A stretch of 35,511 nt of DNA from CAZRAL01 sp964598005 (GCA_964598005.1 CAZRAL010000024.1:1-35511); one strand, 5' to 3'; shown: positions 15,962 to 24,827, numbered from the stretch's first letter. Numbers and translations: made by a program. The notes: a model not told the origin generated them from the letters alone.

Positions 15962-17374
15962 CTAATTTTTATCCACAGATGCATTCCACGAGCCGGTACG
16001 GGTCATATTGCCCCACGAAGCTTTGGTGCCAATTAGCCAGCGCCACAGGCCGATCAGGCGCCACACCGTGTTGATCTGCCTATAGCCAAAATTTTCGATG
16101 ACCGCAGCCATCATCAACCGGCCGATATGGGAAAAATTCGGATAGAGATGGAATGAGATTTCCTCAAGCAACAGCGCGCTCATCGAGAGCAGTAATCCCA
16201 GCGCAAATTCCAGGGCAATAAAAGTCAGAAATGCAACGCCAGAAATGTTGTTAGTAACAAACAGGAAAGTCATGAACAGGCTGGCCAGGATTTCGAATAA
16301 CGGCCCCCACCATTCAAATATTGCCATGAAGGTAAAGGCCAGCCAACCGGGACCGCCGCCGTTACGACTGAAGAGCAGCGCTCGATTCAGGACCAGGCTT
16401 TCCGCCAGTCCGCGTTGCCAGCGTATGCGTTGATTCCTGAGTACCTTTAGCGATTCGGGCGCCTCAGTCCAGCACACGGGCTCCGGGGTGAAATGAACCG
16501 AATAAGGCTTCTTACGTGCTCGGAACAGGCGATGCAGGCGAACCACTACTTCCATATCTTCACCGATCGTTTTTATTTTATAACCACCGGCTTCGATAAC
16601 CGCCTCCTTGCGAAACAACCCAAAAGCGCCGGAGATGACCAGCACGCTGTTGAAAACGGTCCAGCCCAGGCGGCCGAACAGAAAAGCACGCAGATATTCG
16701 ACAGTCTGGATAAGCGGCAGCATTTTTTTAGGCACATCGATGCGTGTCATGAATCCGCCACTCACTTCGCAGCCATTTGCCACACGTACCGTTCCGCCCG
16801 AAGCGACGGTATGGGGGTCTTCCAGAAAGGGCTCCAATACGCGCCGCAGGCTGTTACGCTGCAAAATCGAATCGGCATCGACAGCACAGAATAGTGGATA
16901 ACGGGCGGCATTCAGGCCCACATTGAGGGCATCGGCTTTGCCGCCGTTTTCCTTGTCGATAATGCGTAAATTTGTATGCAACGGGGAACGGTATATCGTT
17001 CTTACCGGGTTGCTCTTGAGTCGTGCCCAATAAGCTTCTGGAAAGGGCTGCAAAGCAAATTCGGATTGTAGAGTGGCCAGAGTACCGTCGCTTGATCCGT
17101 CGTTAATGACTAGTATTTCGAAGTCGGGATAATCGAGTTGAAGCAGGGATTTTATCGACTGAACGATGGTTTTTTCTTCGTTATAGGCCGGTACGATGAT
17201 CGAAACGGGAGGCTCGATTCCCGAATAGCTAGGCGGCAAATGGTCAAGCGGGCGCGATGCGAAATATCGGCGCATGGCGACGAAGGACAATAAATTGAGC
17301 GTTAAATAGCCCGTACTGATGCTGATGAAATAAATTAAATAGGCCCATTGCACCACTACGATGAAAGTGCTCAT
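15962..17374 (-). CDS. PgaC-like family 2 glycosyltransferase
   Basis: A 470-aa processive-type GT2 of the inner membrane. An N-terminal helix (about 5-33) precedes the catalytic domain: VSIIVPAYNEE, VINDGSSDGT (89-98), VDADS (165-169), TIGEDME (269-275) and QRIRWQRG (315-322), the motif set of hyaluronan/poly-GlcNAc synthases. Three or four C-terminal helices follow. The start at 17374 is chosen because it overlaps the stop of the HEAT gene (ATGA) and gives a normal N-terminus; upstream codons encode a non-homologous run inside the HEAT gene. The product is probably an envelope polysaccharide. The sugar cannot be read from sequence. No PilZ domain is present. Confidence 0.88.
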   Translation of the reverse strand: MSTFIVVVQWAYLIYFISISTGYLTLNLLSFVAMRRYFASRPLDHLPPSYSGIEPPVSIIVPAYNEEKTIVQSIKSLLQLDYPDFEILVINDGSSDGTLATLQSEFALQPFPEAYWARLKSNPVRTIYRSPLHTNLRIIDKENGGKADALNVGLNAARYPLFCAVDADSILQRNSLRRVLEPFLEDPHTVASGGTVRVANGCEVSGGFMTRIDVPKKMLPLIQTVEYLRAFLFGRLGWTVFNSVLVISGAFGLFRKEAVIEAGGYKIKTIGEDMEVVVRLHRLFRARKKPYSVHFTPEPVCWTEAPESLKVLRNQRIRWQRGLAESLVLNRALLFSRNGGGPGWLAFTFMAIFEWWGPLFEILASLFMTFLFVTNNISGVAFLTFIALEFALGLLLSMSALLLEEISFHLYPNFSHIGRLMMAAVIENFGYRQINTVWRLIGLWRWLIGTKASWGNMTRTGSWNASVDKN

Positions 17375-18414
17375 CGCGGCTCCGCCATCGCGTGGGCAAG
17401 CATATCGGCGGCAAACCGGTCCCCGATAGTGAGACGTAAATTCAGCAAATCCTCGTTTCTCATATCGGGAAGTTTCACCAGCGCCTGCGCAGCGCGATAG
17501 CGCACCCACCAGGAACTGTCGCGCAAAAGTTGAATCAGTAATCCCTGTTCCTCTTTGCGGACAAGCGGACCGAGCGCCTTGGCGGTCGCCATTCTGACCA
17601 GCCAATTGGCATGGCCTGCGCCCTGTGCAAGAATCGGCAGGTCATCACGCGAACGCAATAATTCAAAAGCCATTGCCAGTACTTCCGGGTCTTCAACGGT
17701 ACCTAGCCACGCCCGCAATGCGGGGGCGACTGCTTCATAATGAGCCTGTGCCAATAATGGTAGGAAACGTCTGGCCGCATGAGGGGGAAAGTGCCATGGA
17801 ATGGCCAGCAGCGGCGCGGTAATGGTATTGGCGCCCAATTCGCGAAAAATCGCCGCCAAAGCCGCAATCGGCCAGTCTTCGCGGGAAAGAATATCATCCA
17901 GCAAAAGTGGCAGCGTGTGTGTCACATCGATACGCAGCAGGGCGCGCGCGGCAGTGAACGACAAAACTGGCATGCGGTCGCGGGCGAATTTCAGTAGCGG
18001 TTCGATGGCGGCGCGATCCCGCAAATGACCGGCTGCGGTAATTGCAATCAGCCGTGTCGAGGGATTTCGTGCGGCCAGCATATTGAGCATATGAGGGACG
18101 AATCCGCCTCGTATCAAAAATTCATTCAAGGCTTTGGTCGCCTCGCCCTGCACGGATTCCTGGAGGTGATTCCATAATCCCAGAAAAAGGCGTAAATCGC
18201 GTGGACACACTTTTGGAGTGGACATCCTGGCACCCGAGGCGGTGCCATATAACAATGGCTCCCAGGTGGCCAGCAATGTGGCATCACGCCGTTCGCGAAA
18301 CTGGCGGTACAGGCGTATGGCAATCACAAGTATTGCGTTTATCAGCGCTGCGCAAAGCGCGACGATGGCAGCAACGAATGCGATTTTGACGGCTAGATTG
18401 GATGAGCTGAACAT
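17371..18414 (-). CDS. HEAT-repeat membrane protein
   Basis: A 347-aa protein with one N-terminal membrane helix (about 9-34), a basic stretch, and then alpha-helical HEAT-like repeats from about residue 75 to the end (ARNPSTRLIAITAAGHLRDRAAIEPLLKFA, MPVLSFTAARALLRID, ANWLVRMATAKALGPLV, SSWWVRYRAAQALVKL). These repeats form a protein-binding solenoid, here expected on the cytoplasmic side. The stop overlaps the glycosyltransferase start by 4 nt, so the two are probably translated together. A scaffold or control subunit for the synthase is a reasonable inference, not shown. Confidence 0.8.
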   Translation of the reverse strand: MFSSSNLAVKIAFVAAIVALCAALINAILVIAIRLYRQFRERRDATLLATWEPLLYGTASGARMSTPKVCPRDLRLFLGLWNHLQESVQGEATKALNEFLIRGGFVPHMLNMLAARNPSTRLIAITAAGHLRDRAAIEPLLKFARDRMPVLSFTAARALLRIDVTHTLPLLLDDILSREDWPIAALAAIFRELGANTITAPLLAIPWHFPPHAARRFLPLLAQAHYEAVAPALRAWLGTVEDPEVLAMAFELLRSRDDLPILAQGAGHANWLVRMATAKALGPLVRKEEQGLLIQLLRDSSWWVRYRAAQALVKLPDMRNEDLLNLRLTIGDRFAADMLAHAMAEPR

Positions 18415-18433
18415 GATTGGGCCGCCAGGGTGA

Positions 18434-18832
18434 CTATGAGCGCATCAACCGTTTGATACGGGCGATCAATTCATTAGGCTTGAACGGCTTAACGATATAG
18501 TCGCTGGCCCCGGCGTCGAGACTGTTCACGATGTCTGCTTCTTGGGATTTGGCGGTCAACATGATGAGCGGGACCTTTTCCCAGCCGGCGGTCAGCCGCA
18601 CCTGCCGCAGTACATCAAAACCGCTGACAAAAGGCAGCATGACATCCAGGAGGATCAAATCCGGCCGCCGGGCTGCTTCAATGTAGCGTAGGCCTTCACG
18701 CCCGTCTGCGGCACGGGTGACCGTAAAACCATCGCGAACTAAAATCAGGTCGATAAGCTTGGCAATGACGTCGTCATCTTCAATGACCAGCGCTAATGGT
18801 TTCATCGTTGTATTTTCATTGTTAATCGGCAT
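18434..18832 (-). CDS. Single-domain response regulator
   Basis: A stand-alone CheY-like receiver of about 120 residues after a short N-terminal tail. The acidic pocket EDDD, the phospho-acceptor aspartate in DLILLDVMLP, the threonine in MLTAKS and the lysine in YIVKPF are all present. No output domain follows, so it should act by protein contact. The ATG at 18832 is listed; the ATG at 18805 (MKPLALVIEDDD) is also plausible, and upstream only a TTG at 18886 is open. It is first in a minus-strand operon, 19 bp before the HEAT gene. No sensor kinase lies in the window. Confidence 0.85.
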   Translation of the reverse strand: MPINNENTTMKPLALVIEDDDVIAKLIDLILVRDGFTVTRAADGREGLRYIEAARRPDLILLDVMLPFVSGFDVLRQVRLTAGWEKVPLIMLTAKSQEADIVNSLDAGASDYIVKPFKPNELIARIKRLMRS

Positions 18833-18975
18833 GGTTTTGAGCAGTTCTTTTTTTAATTTGCCACCTGGTTTAACTAAATTATACAATTAACATACATAAA
18901 CAAATAACCTGTTTATGGTTACCCGGCAAAATAAATGGTGACCATTACAAAAAAATCCCTCAAGAACGAGAGAAT
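18833..18975. promoter_or_regulatory. Divergent promoter region of the glycan-type cluster
   Basis: This short AT-rich spacer, with TATACAATTAACATACATAAACAAATAACC, separates the receiver operon from the sulfatase operon. Both promoters must lie here. GAGAG (18968-18972), just before the ATG at 18976, is the likely ribosome-binding site of the sulfatase gene. No specific operator was recognised. Confidence 0.4.
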
Positions 18976-21444
18976 ATGCAGCCTGAATCCACCTCTTCGC
19001 TGAAAGTATTCTTTGGTGCAACGGCATGGTTGATACCTGCTCTTTTTCTTGTGCGTGTGTTCGAATCGCTCGAATATGCCATTCGATACGGGCAACCCGA
19101 CCCTGCCTGGGCCTGGCTGCTGATTGCAACAGGAAACGACCTGCTATTTGCTGCTACCGTCATTACGGTTTTTGCCGTACTGTTTTTTGCCTCATCTTGG
19201 CTAACCGGACTTCATGTGGCTGCGCGCGCGATCAAATTATTGGGCCTGCTGACAGTACTTGCTAGTATTCTCCTTAGCCTTTATTTTTGCCAGGCGCGCG
19301 TCGCATTGGGGGCCGATTTGTTCGGTTATAGCTGGCAGGATATTACGGCAACCGTACGCACATCTTCAGGTCTTGGGAGTCGTGCCTATTTTGCATTGGC
19401 AATTCTCGCCGCAGTTATCTTTGTATTGTGGTTGGTGTTCAAGAAATATGCGCCATCAAAAATTACAGTACGTGCTTATTTAATCGTGGTCTTGCTCGCA
19501 GGCTTGCTCTATGGGGTGGCGCCAATTTCAAGCCTTTCGTCGACCATCGCTTCTACAAGCGGTCTGGCCGATCAAACGCTGATTGCCAACAAATTGAGTG
19601 CATTTTTGGCTAGCAGTTTCCGATATTCACAGAACAAATTGGCCGCCAGCGCGCCTGCAAAAAATGCAACTCCCGCGCAGGAATATCCTTTGCTGAAACC
19701 TGTCAACCAACCCGATGTACTGGGGCCTTACTTCAATCAAGCCGATGCCCCGCCTAACATCGTGGTGGTGGCAGTTGAAGGGCTGGGCAAAGCCATGATG
19801 CCAGGCGGGCGTTATGGCGGGTTTACACCCTTCCTCGAGTCGCTTGCCGGTAAAAGTCTGTATTTCCCCAACTTCCTTTCCACGACCGGGCGTTCGTTTG
19901 GATTCCTGCCCAGTTTTTTTGCATCGCTACCGCCCGGCGAAGGCGGATTTATGAGCGAGGGCTTTCGTATGCCCGCGCATGATTCACTGATTAGCCTGAG
20001 CAAAAAAAACGGCTACCACAGTTATTTTTTTGTCGGCTTCGATGCGCGCTTCGATGGGGGCGATGTCTTTCTAGAGCGTCAGGGTATCGACCATATTCTG
20101 GGGGAAGGAAATTTTGGCTCGCGTTACCGGCCCATGGAGCCCAATGCGGGTGGTTTTTCATGGGGCTACGCCGACGCCGATCTGTTCGCGCGTGCGCAGG
20201 AATTTCTGGCTACAACAGAACCTTCTCCGCGGCTGGACATATACCATACCGTGAACCTTCACGAGCCTTTCAAGGTTCCCGATGCCGCAACCTGGCAAAA
20301 AAAGTTTGACGAAATTTTCTCGAAACATACGGCCGATAGCGCAACCAAAGCGGAAATCGAACGCAGTCGCGACATCTTTCAGGCGCTGCTTTACACCGAC
20401 GAGGCGCTGCGGCAAATGTTTTCCCGCTATGCCGAGCGCAAGGATCATGAGCGGACCATTTTTATCATTACCGGGGATCATCGCCTGATCCCGCTTCCCG
20501 AAGAATCGGCCATAGACCGTTACAGCGTGCCGTTGATCATCTGGTCTCCTTTGTTGAAACGCGCGGAAAGAATCGAAGCCGTTTCCAGCCACGCCGATAT
20601 GACGCCCAGCCTGATTGCTTATTTGCACAACAATTACCAGCTGCCATTCCCCGATCAGGCGCACTGGTTGGGCACAGGCATCGACATGTCGAACACCTTT
20701 CGCAATACACATAGCATCGGTCTGATGCGGACCAAAAATACCCTGAACGATTTTCTCGCGGGTGAATATTTTTTATCGGGCGACGAGGTTTACCGGATTT
20801 TACCCGAGCTTAAACTGGAGAAATTGAACGATAGCAAGGTCAAGGCGAAACTGGAAGCCGATTTTTCCACGTTCAAATCGGTCAATCGTTACGTGATGCA
20901 AAATAATAAAATCAGACCTGATCTCATCGTACCGGATCCCCACCTGGCCCAGGAACAAGCCTTGATGGAAAAGCTGAACCTGAAGCCCGGCGCCTCCGAA
21001 CAAGCTTATACGACAGCGCGGCAACTGCTGAAAGAAAAACGTTACGACGAGGCCCGCATAATTGCGCGCCACGTGCTCAGGGGCTCGCCCAATTACCACG
21101 ATATACGCATGCTGCTGGGCCGAAGCTATGCGTGGCAAGGGCAGCATGAGGAAGCCATTGGCCATTACAAGGAAGTGATGCGGCGCAATCCCACCTATAG
21201 TGATGCCTACTCCGCTTGGGCTGATGTATCGTTCTGGTCTGACAAACCGGGCGAAGCCTTGAAAATCAGCGAGCAGGGATTGATGCAACTCCCCGATGAA
21301 CCCACTCTTCTGCTGCAAAAGGTAAAAGCGCAAGAGCGCCTTAAGCAATTTTCCGCCGCACAGGCCACGCTAGAACAATTATTACGCTTGAGCCCCGATA
21401 TGGAAGAGGCCCAAACACTAAAGAAACGACTTGCCCGACATTAA
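18976..21444 (+). CDS. LtaS-like sulfatase-family membrane enzyme fused to TPR repeats
   Basis: An 822-aa inner-membrane protein. Four to five N-terminal helices (about 12-180) precede a periplasmic alkaline-phosphatase/sulfatase-fold domain (about 260-600) of the LtaS/phosphoglycerol-transferase type: NIVVVAVEGLG with Glu268, FTPFLESLAGKSLYFPNF, TTGRSFGFLPSFFASLPP, TVNLHEPF with His429, and ITGDHRL with Asp501/His502. The nucleophile position, usually Thr in LtaS, appears to be Ser307. The C-terminal 150 residues (from about 675) are TPR repeats (KRYDEARIIARHVL, GQHEEAIGHYKEVMRRNP, KPGEALKISEQGLMQLP). The enzyme is expected to move a phospho-head-group onto an envelope glycan. The YaiO-like barrel follows 27 bp downstream. 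Confidence 0.85.
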   Translation: MQPESTSSLKVFFGATAWLIPALFLVRVFESLEYAIRYGQPDPAWAWLLIATGNDLLFAATVITVFAVLFFASSWLTGLHVAARAIKLLGLLTVLASILLSLYFCQARVALGADLFGYSWQDITATVRTSSGLGSRAYFALAILAAVIFVLWLVFKKYAPSKITVRAYLIVVLLAGLLYGVAPISSLSSTIASTSGLADQTLIANKLSAFLASSFRYSQNKLAASAPAKNATPAQEYPLLKPVNQPDVLGPYFNQADAPPNIVVVAVEGLGKAMMPGGRYGGFTPFLESLAGKSLYFPNFLSTTGRSFGFLPSFFASLPPGEGGFMSEGFRMPAHDSLISLSKKNGYHSYFFVGFDARFDGGDVFLERQGIDHILGEGNFGSRYRPMEPNAGGFSWGYADADLFARAQEFLATTEPSPRLDIYHTVNLHEPFKVPDAATWQKKFDEIFSKHTADSATKAEIERSRDIFQALLYTDEALRQMFSRYAERKDHERTIFIITGDHRLIPLPEESAIDRYSVPLIIWSPLLKRAERIEAVSSHADMTPSLIAYLHNNYQLPFPDQAHWLGTGIDMSNTFRNTHSIGLMRTKNTLNDFLAGEYFLSGDEVYRILPELKLEKLNDSKVKAKLEADFSTFKSVNRYVMQNNKIRPDLIVPDPHLAQEQALMEKLNLKPGASEQAYTTARQLLKEKRYDEARIIARHVLRGSPNYHDIRMLLGRSYAWQGQHEEAIGHYKEVMRRNPTYSDAYSAWADVSFWSDKPGEALKISEQGLMQLPDEPTLLLQKVKAQERLKQFSAAQATLEQLLRLSPDMEEAQTLKKRLARH

Positions 21445-21471
21445 GCGCAAAATAACAGGATCTTTTTCCTC

Positions 21472-22317
21472 ATGAATAAAAAAACGTATGGCTACATGTT
21501 GTTGACTGCGCTAATACCCTTATCGAGCCTTGTTTATGCCGAGTCAGCGGATCCATCAAGCCCGGCGGCGACAGTAACCGAATCGACTGATCCTGCGTTG
21601 GCTACTCCCAACCGCCTGCAACTCAGTTATTCGCTGGAGCGCTATTCGCGTACCTTTGATGACAATCCCATCTCGACCCTGCAATATGGTCGTTTGTCAA
21701 AATGGGGATCGTTCTATCTACGTGCCAATTCAGTCAAACGCTATGAAACGGACGACGTCCAATACGAGGCTGATATCTATCCCAAATTATGGGATGGCGG
21801 CTACGCCTATGTGAATGTGGGGACAGCCGAGGGCACACTGTTTCCGCGCCGTCGTTATGGCGCTGAATTGTTTGCCTCGCTTGGCGGCGGTTTTGAAGGG
21901 TCGCTGGGCGTGCGCCACCTCGTCTTTTTGAATTCGACGGCCACGATCTATACCGGCAGCCTGTCGAAATATTTCAGCGATTACCTATTCACCATCCGAC
22001 CCTATGTCACCCCATCGGATACCGGCACCTCGGTATCGGCCAGTGTCGGCCTCACCCGCTATTTTGAAAGCGCAGATGAATACTGGCGAATACGCGCCAG
22101 CACAGGAAAGTCGGCTGAAGAGCGGGTTTTCCAGAATGCACAGCCGGAAGCCACTACCCTCAAGAGTCGTTCCATTTCGCTGAGCGGCCAATGGTCTCCC
22201 CTCAAGGCCACATTCATTTCGCTCTCTTATGATCGTGCCCGGCAGGAACTGCTTTTTGCCTCGGGAGAATATGTGAGCGTAGACAGTTTTTCTGCCGCGA
22301 TCAGCTACCGGTTTTGA
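21472..22317 (+). CDS. YaiO-family outer-membrane beta-barrel protein
   Basis: A 281-aa protein with a signal peptide (residues 1 to about 23, VYA end). After a short linker come alternating amphipathic strands (LQLSYSLERYSRTF, WGSFYLRANSVKRYE, VQYEADIYPKLWDGGYAYVNVG, RRRYGAELFASLGGGFEGSLGVRHL, and so on). The last strand ends FSAAISYRF with a C-terminal phenylalanine, the outer-membrane insertion signal. YaiO-type barrels often follow TPR proteins or sit next to glycosyltransferases. Here the TPRs are on the sulfatase upstream. It is likely the outer-membrane port or anchor of the cluster. Confidence 0.82.
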   Translation: MNKKTYGYMLLTALIPLSSLVYAESADPSSPAATVTESTDPALATPNRLQLSYSLERYSRTFDDNPISTLQYGRLSKWGSFYLRANSVKRYETDDVQYEADIYPKLWDGGYAYVNVGTAEGTLFPRRRYGAELFASLGGGFEGSLGVRHLVFLNSTATIYTGSLSKYFSDYLFTIRPYVTPSDTGTSVSASVGLTRYFESADEYWRIRASTGKSAEERVFQNAQPEATTLKSRSISLSGQWSPLKATFISLSYDRARQELLFASGEYVSVDSFSAAISYRF

Positions 22318-22727
22318 GCGGGTGTGGTAATTGTTCAACCCTCGCGAAGGCAAGGGGCCAACGGTGTTTCTTTAATTTTTACCATGACGAGTGACTAACA
22401 AAGCCGCTGGATTCCCGCTTTCGCGGAAATGACGATGGCGGTCTATTGTTGAAAGAGCATTTTCATACAGAACGTGCGCGCTGCTTCGATGTCGCAACAA
22501 CAGCAACAGCAGATTCCTCGACTGTGCTGCGCTCGGCTCGGAATAACAGCCATCATTTTTTCACAGCTCGCTATTGAGCTCCCAATATAAAAACCTGTCA
22601 TTCCGAACAGCGTGAGGAATCTGCTTTTAGCCTCAATGGCAACCTGCAAAACAGATTCTTCGAGTAGCTGTGCCAACTCCTTACCGCGCGGTGCTTGCGT
22701 TCGCCCTGAGGTATCGGCGGGCAGTCG
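22318..22727. other. Gene-free spacer with an R3 repeat
   Basis: No gene is seen in this 410-bp spacer between the barrel gene and ettA. It holds an R3 pair (22507-22630): a tail motif CAGCAGATTCCTCG and a head motif TGTCATTCCGAACAGCGTG. A short motif, GATTCCCGCTTTCGCGGAA, near 22410 is another common intergenic repeat type. The spacer must also contain the ends of both convergent transcripts. Confidence 0.6.
22507..22630. repeat. R3 repeat, first copy
   Basis: A tail half (CAGCAGATTCCTCGACTGTG, then GCTCGGAATAACAGC) is followed by a head half (CTGTCATTCCGAACAGCGTG, then AGGAATCTGCTTTTAG). The two halves are inverted repeats of each other. This copy matches 25182-25303 over its whole length, including the unrelated-looking spacer TTTTTTCACAGC. 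Confidence 0.85.
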
Positions 22728-24392
22728 TTACTTCAAAGCCCGGTAACGAATACGCTTCGGCCGCGCCGCTTCCTCGCCCAACCGCCGGCGCTTGTCGGCT
22801 TCATATTCATTATAGTTGCCGTCGTAAAACACCCACTGCGAATCGCCTTCACAGGCCAGAATGTGTGTGGCGATGCGGTCGAGAAACCAGCGGTCGTGCG
22901 AAATCACCAAAACCGAACCGGCGAATTCCTGCAACGCATCTTCCAGCGCGCGCAACGTCTCCACATCGAGATCGTTCGAGGGCTCGTCGAGCAACAGCAC
23001 ATTGCCGCCCTTGAGCAGCGTGTGCGCCAGATGCAGGCGGCCGCGTTCGCCGCCGGAAAGCGTGCCCACCAGCTTTTGCTGGTCTGCACCCTTGAAATTG
23101 AAGCGCCCTAGATAGGCACGCGACTGCATCTCAAAACGCCCCACCGTGAGAATATCCGAACCGTTGGAAATGGCCTGCCAGACGGTCTTATCGTTTTCCA
23201 TCTTGTCGCGTGATTGATCGACATACGCCAGATTGACGGTCGGGCCGATAGCGACCGTACCGGCGTCCGGTTTTTCCTGCCCCATAATCAGGCGGAAGAG
23301 CGTGGATTTGCCCGCACCGTTGGGGCCGATCACCCCGACAATCGCACCGGGCGGAATTTTGAAGCTCAAATTATCGATCAGCAGGCGCTCGCCATACGCC
23401 TTGGAAACACCCTTGAACTCGATCACCTCATTGCCCAGCCGCTCAGCGACGGGAATAAATATCTCCTGCGTTTCGTTACGTTTCTGGTAATCGTGGCTGG
23501 AGAGTTCTTCAAAACGCGTCATGCGCGCCTTGCTTTTGGCCTGCCTGCCCTTGGGATTTTGCCGTACCCATTCCAGCTCTTTTTTCAGCGCCTTCTGGCG
23601 CGCGGATTCGCCCGACTCTTCCTGCCGCAGCCGATCCTGCTTCTGCTCCAGCCACGAACTGTAATTGCCTTTCCAGGGAATGCCCGCACCGCGGTCGAGC
23701 TCGAGAATCCACTCGGCTGCATTATCGAGGAAATAACGATCATGGGTGATCCCCACCACCGTACCCGGGAACTTCTGCAGAAACTGCTCCAGCCAGTCGA
23801 TACTTTCGGCATCGAGATGGTTAGTGGGTTCATCGAGCAATAGCATATCGGGCTTGGAAAGCAGCAGCCTACACAGCGCCACGCGGCGCTTCTCGCCCCC
23901 GGAAAGCGTGGCGATCCTGGCCTCCCACGGCGGCAGGCGCAATGCATCGGCAGCCACTTCAAGCTGCACATCCGAATTATCGCCACCAGCCGCGGCGATC
24001 TGCGCTTCTAGCTCAGCCTGCTCGGCAGCCAACTGGTCGAAATCGGCATCGGGTTCGGCATAGGCGGCATACACCGCATCCAAACGCTTCTTGGCCGCCA
24101 ACACACCGCCGATCCCTTCTTCCACCGCTTCGCGCACCGTTTGCCCGGGGTTGAGCTGCGGCTCCTGTGGCAAATAACCGATATTGAGATTAGGCATCGG
24201 CACCGCCTCGCCTTCGATCTCCTTATCCAGCCCGGCCATGATTTTCAGCAGCGTCGATTTGCCCGAGCCGTTGAGACCCAGCACCCCGATCTTGGCGCCG
24301 GGAAAGAAGGACAGTGAAATATCCTTGAGAATCTGCCGCTTGGGCGGGACGATCTTGCCCACCCGATTCATGGTGTAAACGTATTGAGCCAT
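22728..24392 (-). CDS. ettA: Energy-dependent translational throttle protein EttA (ABC-F)
   Basis: A 554-aa soluble ABC-F protein that binds the ribosomal E site and gates the first elongation step by ATP level. It has two ATPase domains: Walker A GLNGSGKST (39-47) and GPNGAGKST, signatures LSGGEKRR and LSGGERGR, and Walker B LLLDEPTNHLD and LLLDEPSNDLD. The EttA-specific arm and linker (KGRQAKSKARMTRFEEL) lies between them. The N-terminus MAQYVYTMNRVGKIVPPKRQIL and the C-terminus PKRIRYRALK are normal for the family. It is separated from mazEF on one side and from the barrel gene on the other, and transcribed away from mazEF. Confidence 0.96.
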   Translation of the reverse strand: MAQYVYTMNRVGKIVPPKRQILKDISLSFFPGAKIGVLGLNGSGKSTLLKIMAGLDKEIEGEAVPMPNLNIGYLPQEPQLNPGQTVREAVEEGIGGVLAAKKRLDAVYAAYAEPDADFDQLAAEQAELEAQIAAAGGDNSDVQLEVAADALRLPPWEARIATLSGGEKRRVALCRLLLSKPDMLLLDEPTNHLDAESIDWLEQFLQKFPGTVVGITHDRYFLDNAAEWILELDRGAGIPWKGNYSSWLEQKQDRLRQEESGESARQKALKKELEWVRQNPKGRQAKSKARMTRFEELSSHDYQKRNETQEIFIPVAERLGNEVIEFKGVSKAYGERLLIDNLSFKIPPGAIVGVIGPNGAGKSTLFRLIMGQEKPDAGTVAIGPTVNLAYVDQSRDKMENDKTVWQAISNGSDILTVGRFEMQSRAYLGRFNFKGADQQKLVGTLSGGERGRLHLAHTLLKGGNVLLLDEPSNDLDVETLRALEDALQEFAGSVLVISHDRWFLDRIATHILACEGDSQWVFYDGNYNEYEADKRRRLGEEAARPKRIRYRALK

Positions 24393-24534
24393 GGTGAAAT
24401 ATGCGCAAAAAACGACTAGTTTACGTGAGATGAGCGCGCGATGACAGGTGTAATAACAACATGAGCCACATAACGGACAAATCTAAAACTCCCTGAATAG
24501 GAGGGCTTTAGCTGGAGATTGATTACATTAATTA

Positions 24535-24557
24535 AAGTATGTACAATGTAAGTACTT
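24535..24557. promoter_or_regulatory. Possible operator of the mazEF pair
   Basis: AAGTA (24535-24539) and TACTT (24553-24557) form a short inverted repeat around TGTACAATGTAAG, 19 bp before the antitoxin ATG. MazE/MazF complexes usually repress their own promoter at such sites. The arms are only 5 bp, so this is a weak call. Confidence 0.3.
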
Positions 24558-24575
24558 CTTTGATTGAAAAAGATC

Positions 24576-24827
24576 ATGCAAATAAAAATTGAAAAACAAG
24601 GCAACAGCGCAGGGGTGCGGCTTTCCAGGTCGCTGCTGCAAAGTCTCAATGTGGCCATTGGCGACCAACTTGATGTCATGGTTGAAGGTGGCGTGTTGCG
24701 ATTGGCGCCCGCGCAGCGGCGTTACAAACTAGAAGACTTGATTGCCCAATGTGATCCACAAGCACCTCGGTCACGTGAGAGCGAAGAATGGCTTGATGCC
24801 CCGCGGGTTGGTGCAGAACGCGTATGA
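24576..24827 (+). CDS. mazE: MazE/AbrB-type antitoxin
   Basis: An 83-aa antitoxin. The N-terminal half is a swapped-hairpin AbrB/MazE DNA-binding domain (MQIKIEKQGNSAGVRLSRSL, then NVAIGDQLDVMVEGGVLRLAP). The C-terminal half is the flexible, acidic toxin-binding tail (LEDLIAQCDPQAPRSRESEEWLD). The ATG at 24576 is preferred to a TTG at 24564. It overlaps the toxin gene by 4 nt (ATGA), typical of type II pairs. Confidence 0.88.
   Translation: MQIKIEKQGNSAGVRLSRSLLQSLNVAIGDQLDVMVEGGVLRLAPAQRRYKLEDLIAQCDPQAPRSRESEEWLDAPRVGAERV

Noticed and set aside
17375..17605. An upstream extension of the glycosyltransferase by 77 residues
   Set aside because: The extension lies inside the HEAT-repeat gene, has no ribosome-binding site and encodes arginine- and glycine-rich sequence unlike GT2 N-termini.
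20158..20712. A 184-codon minus-strand frame inside the sulfatase gene
   Set aside because: It is antisense to conserved sulfatase motifs (HEP, GDH) and has no recognisable protein features.
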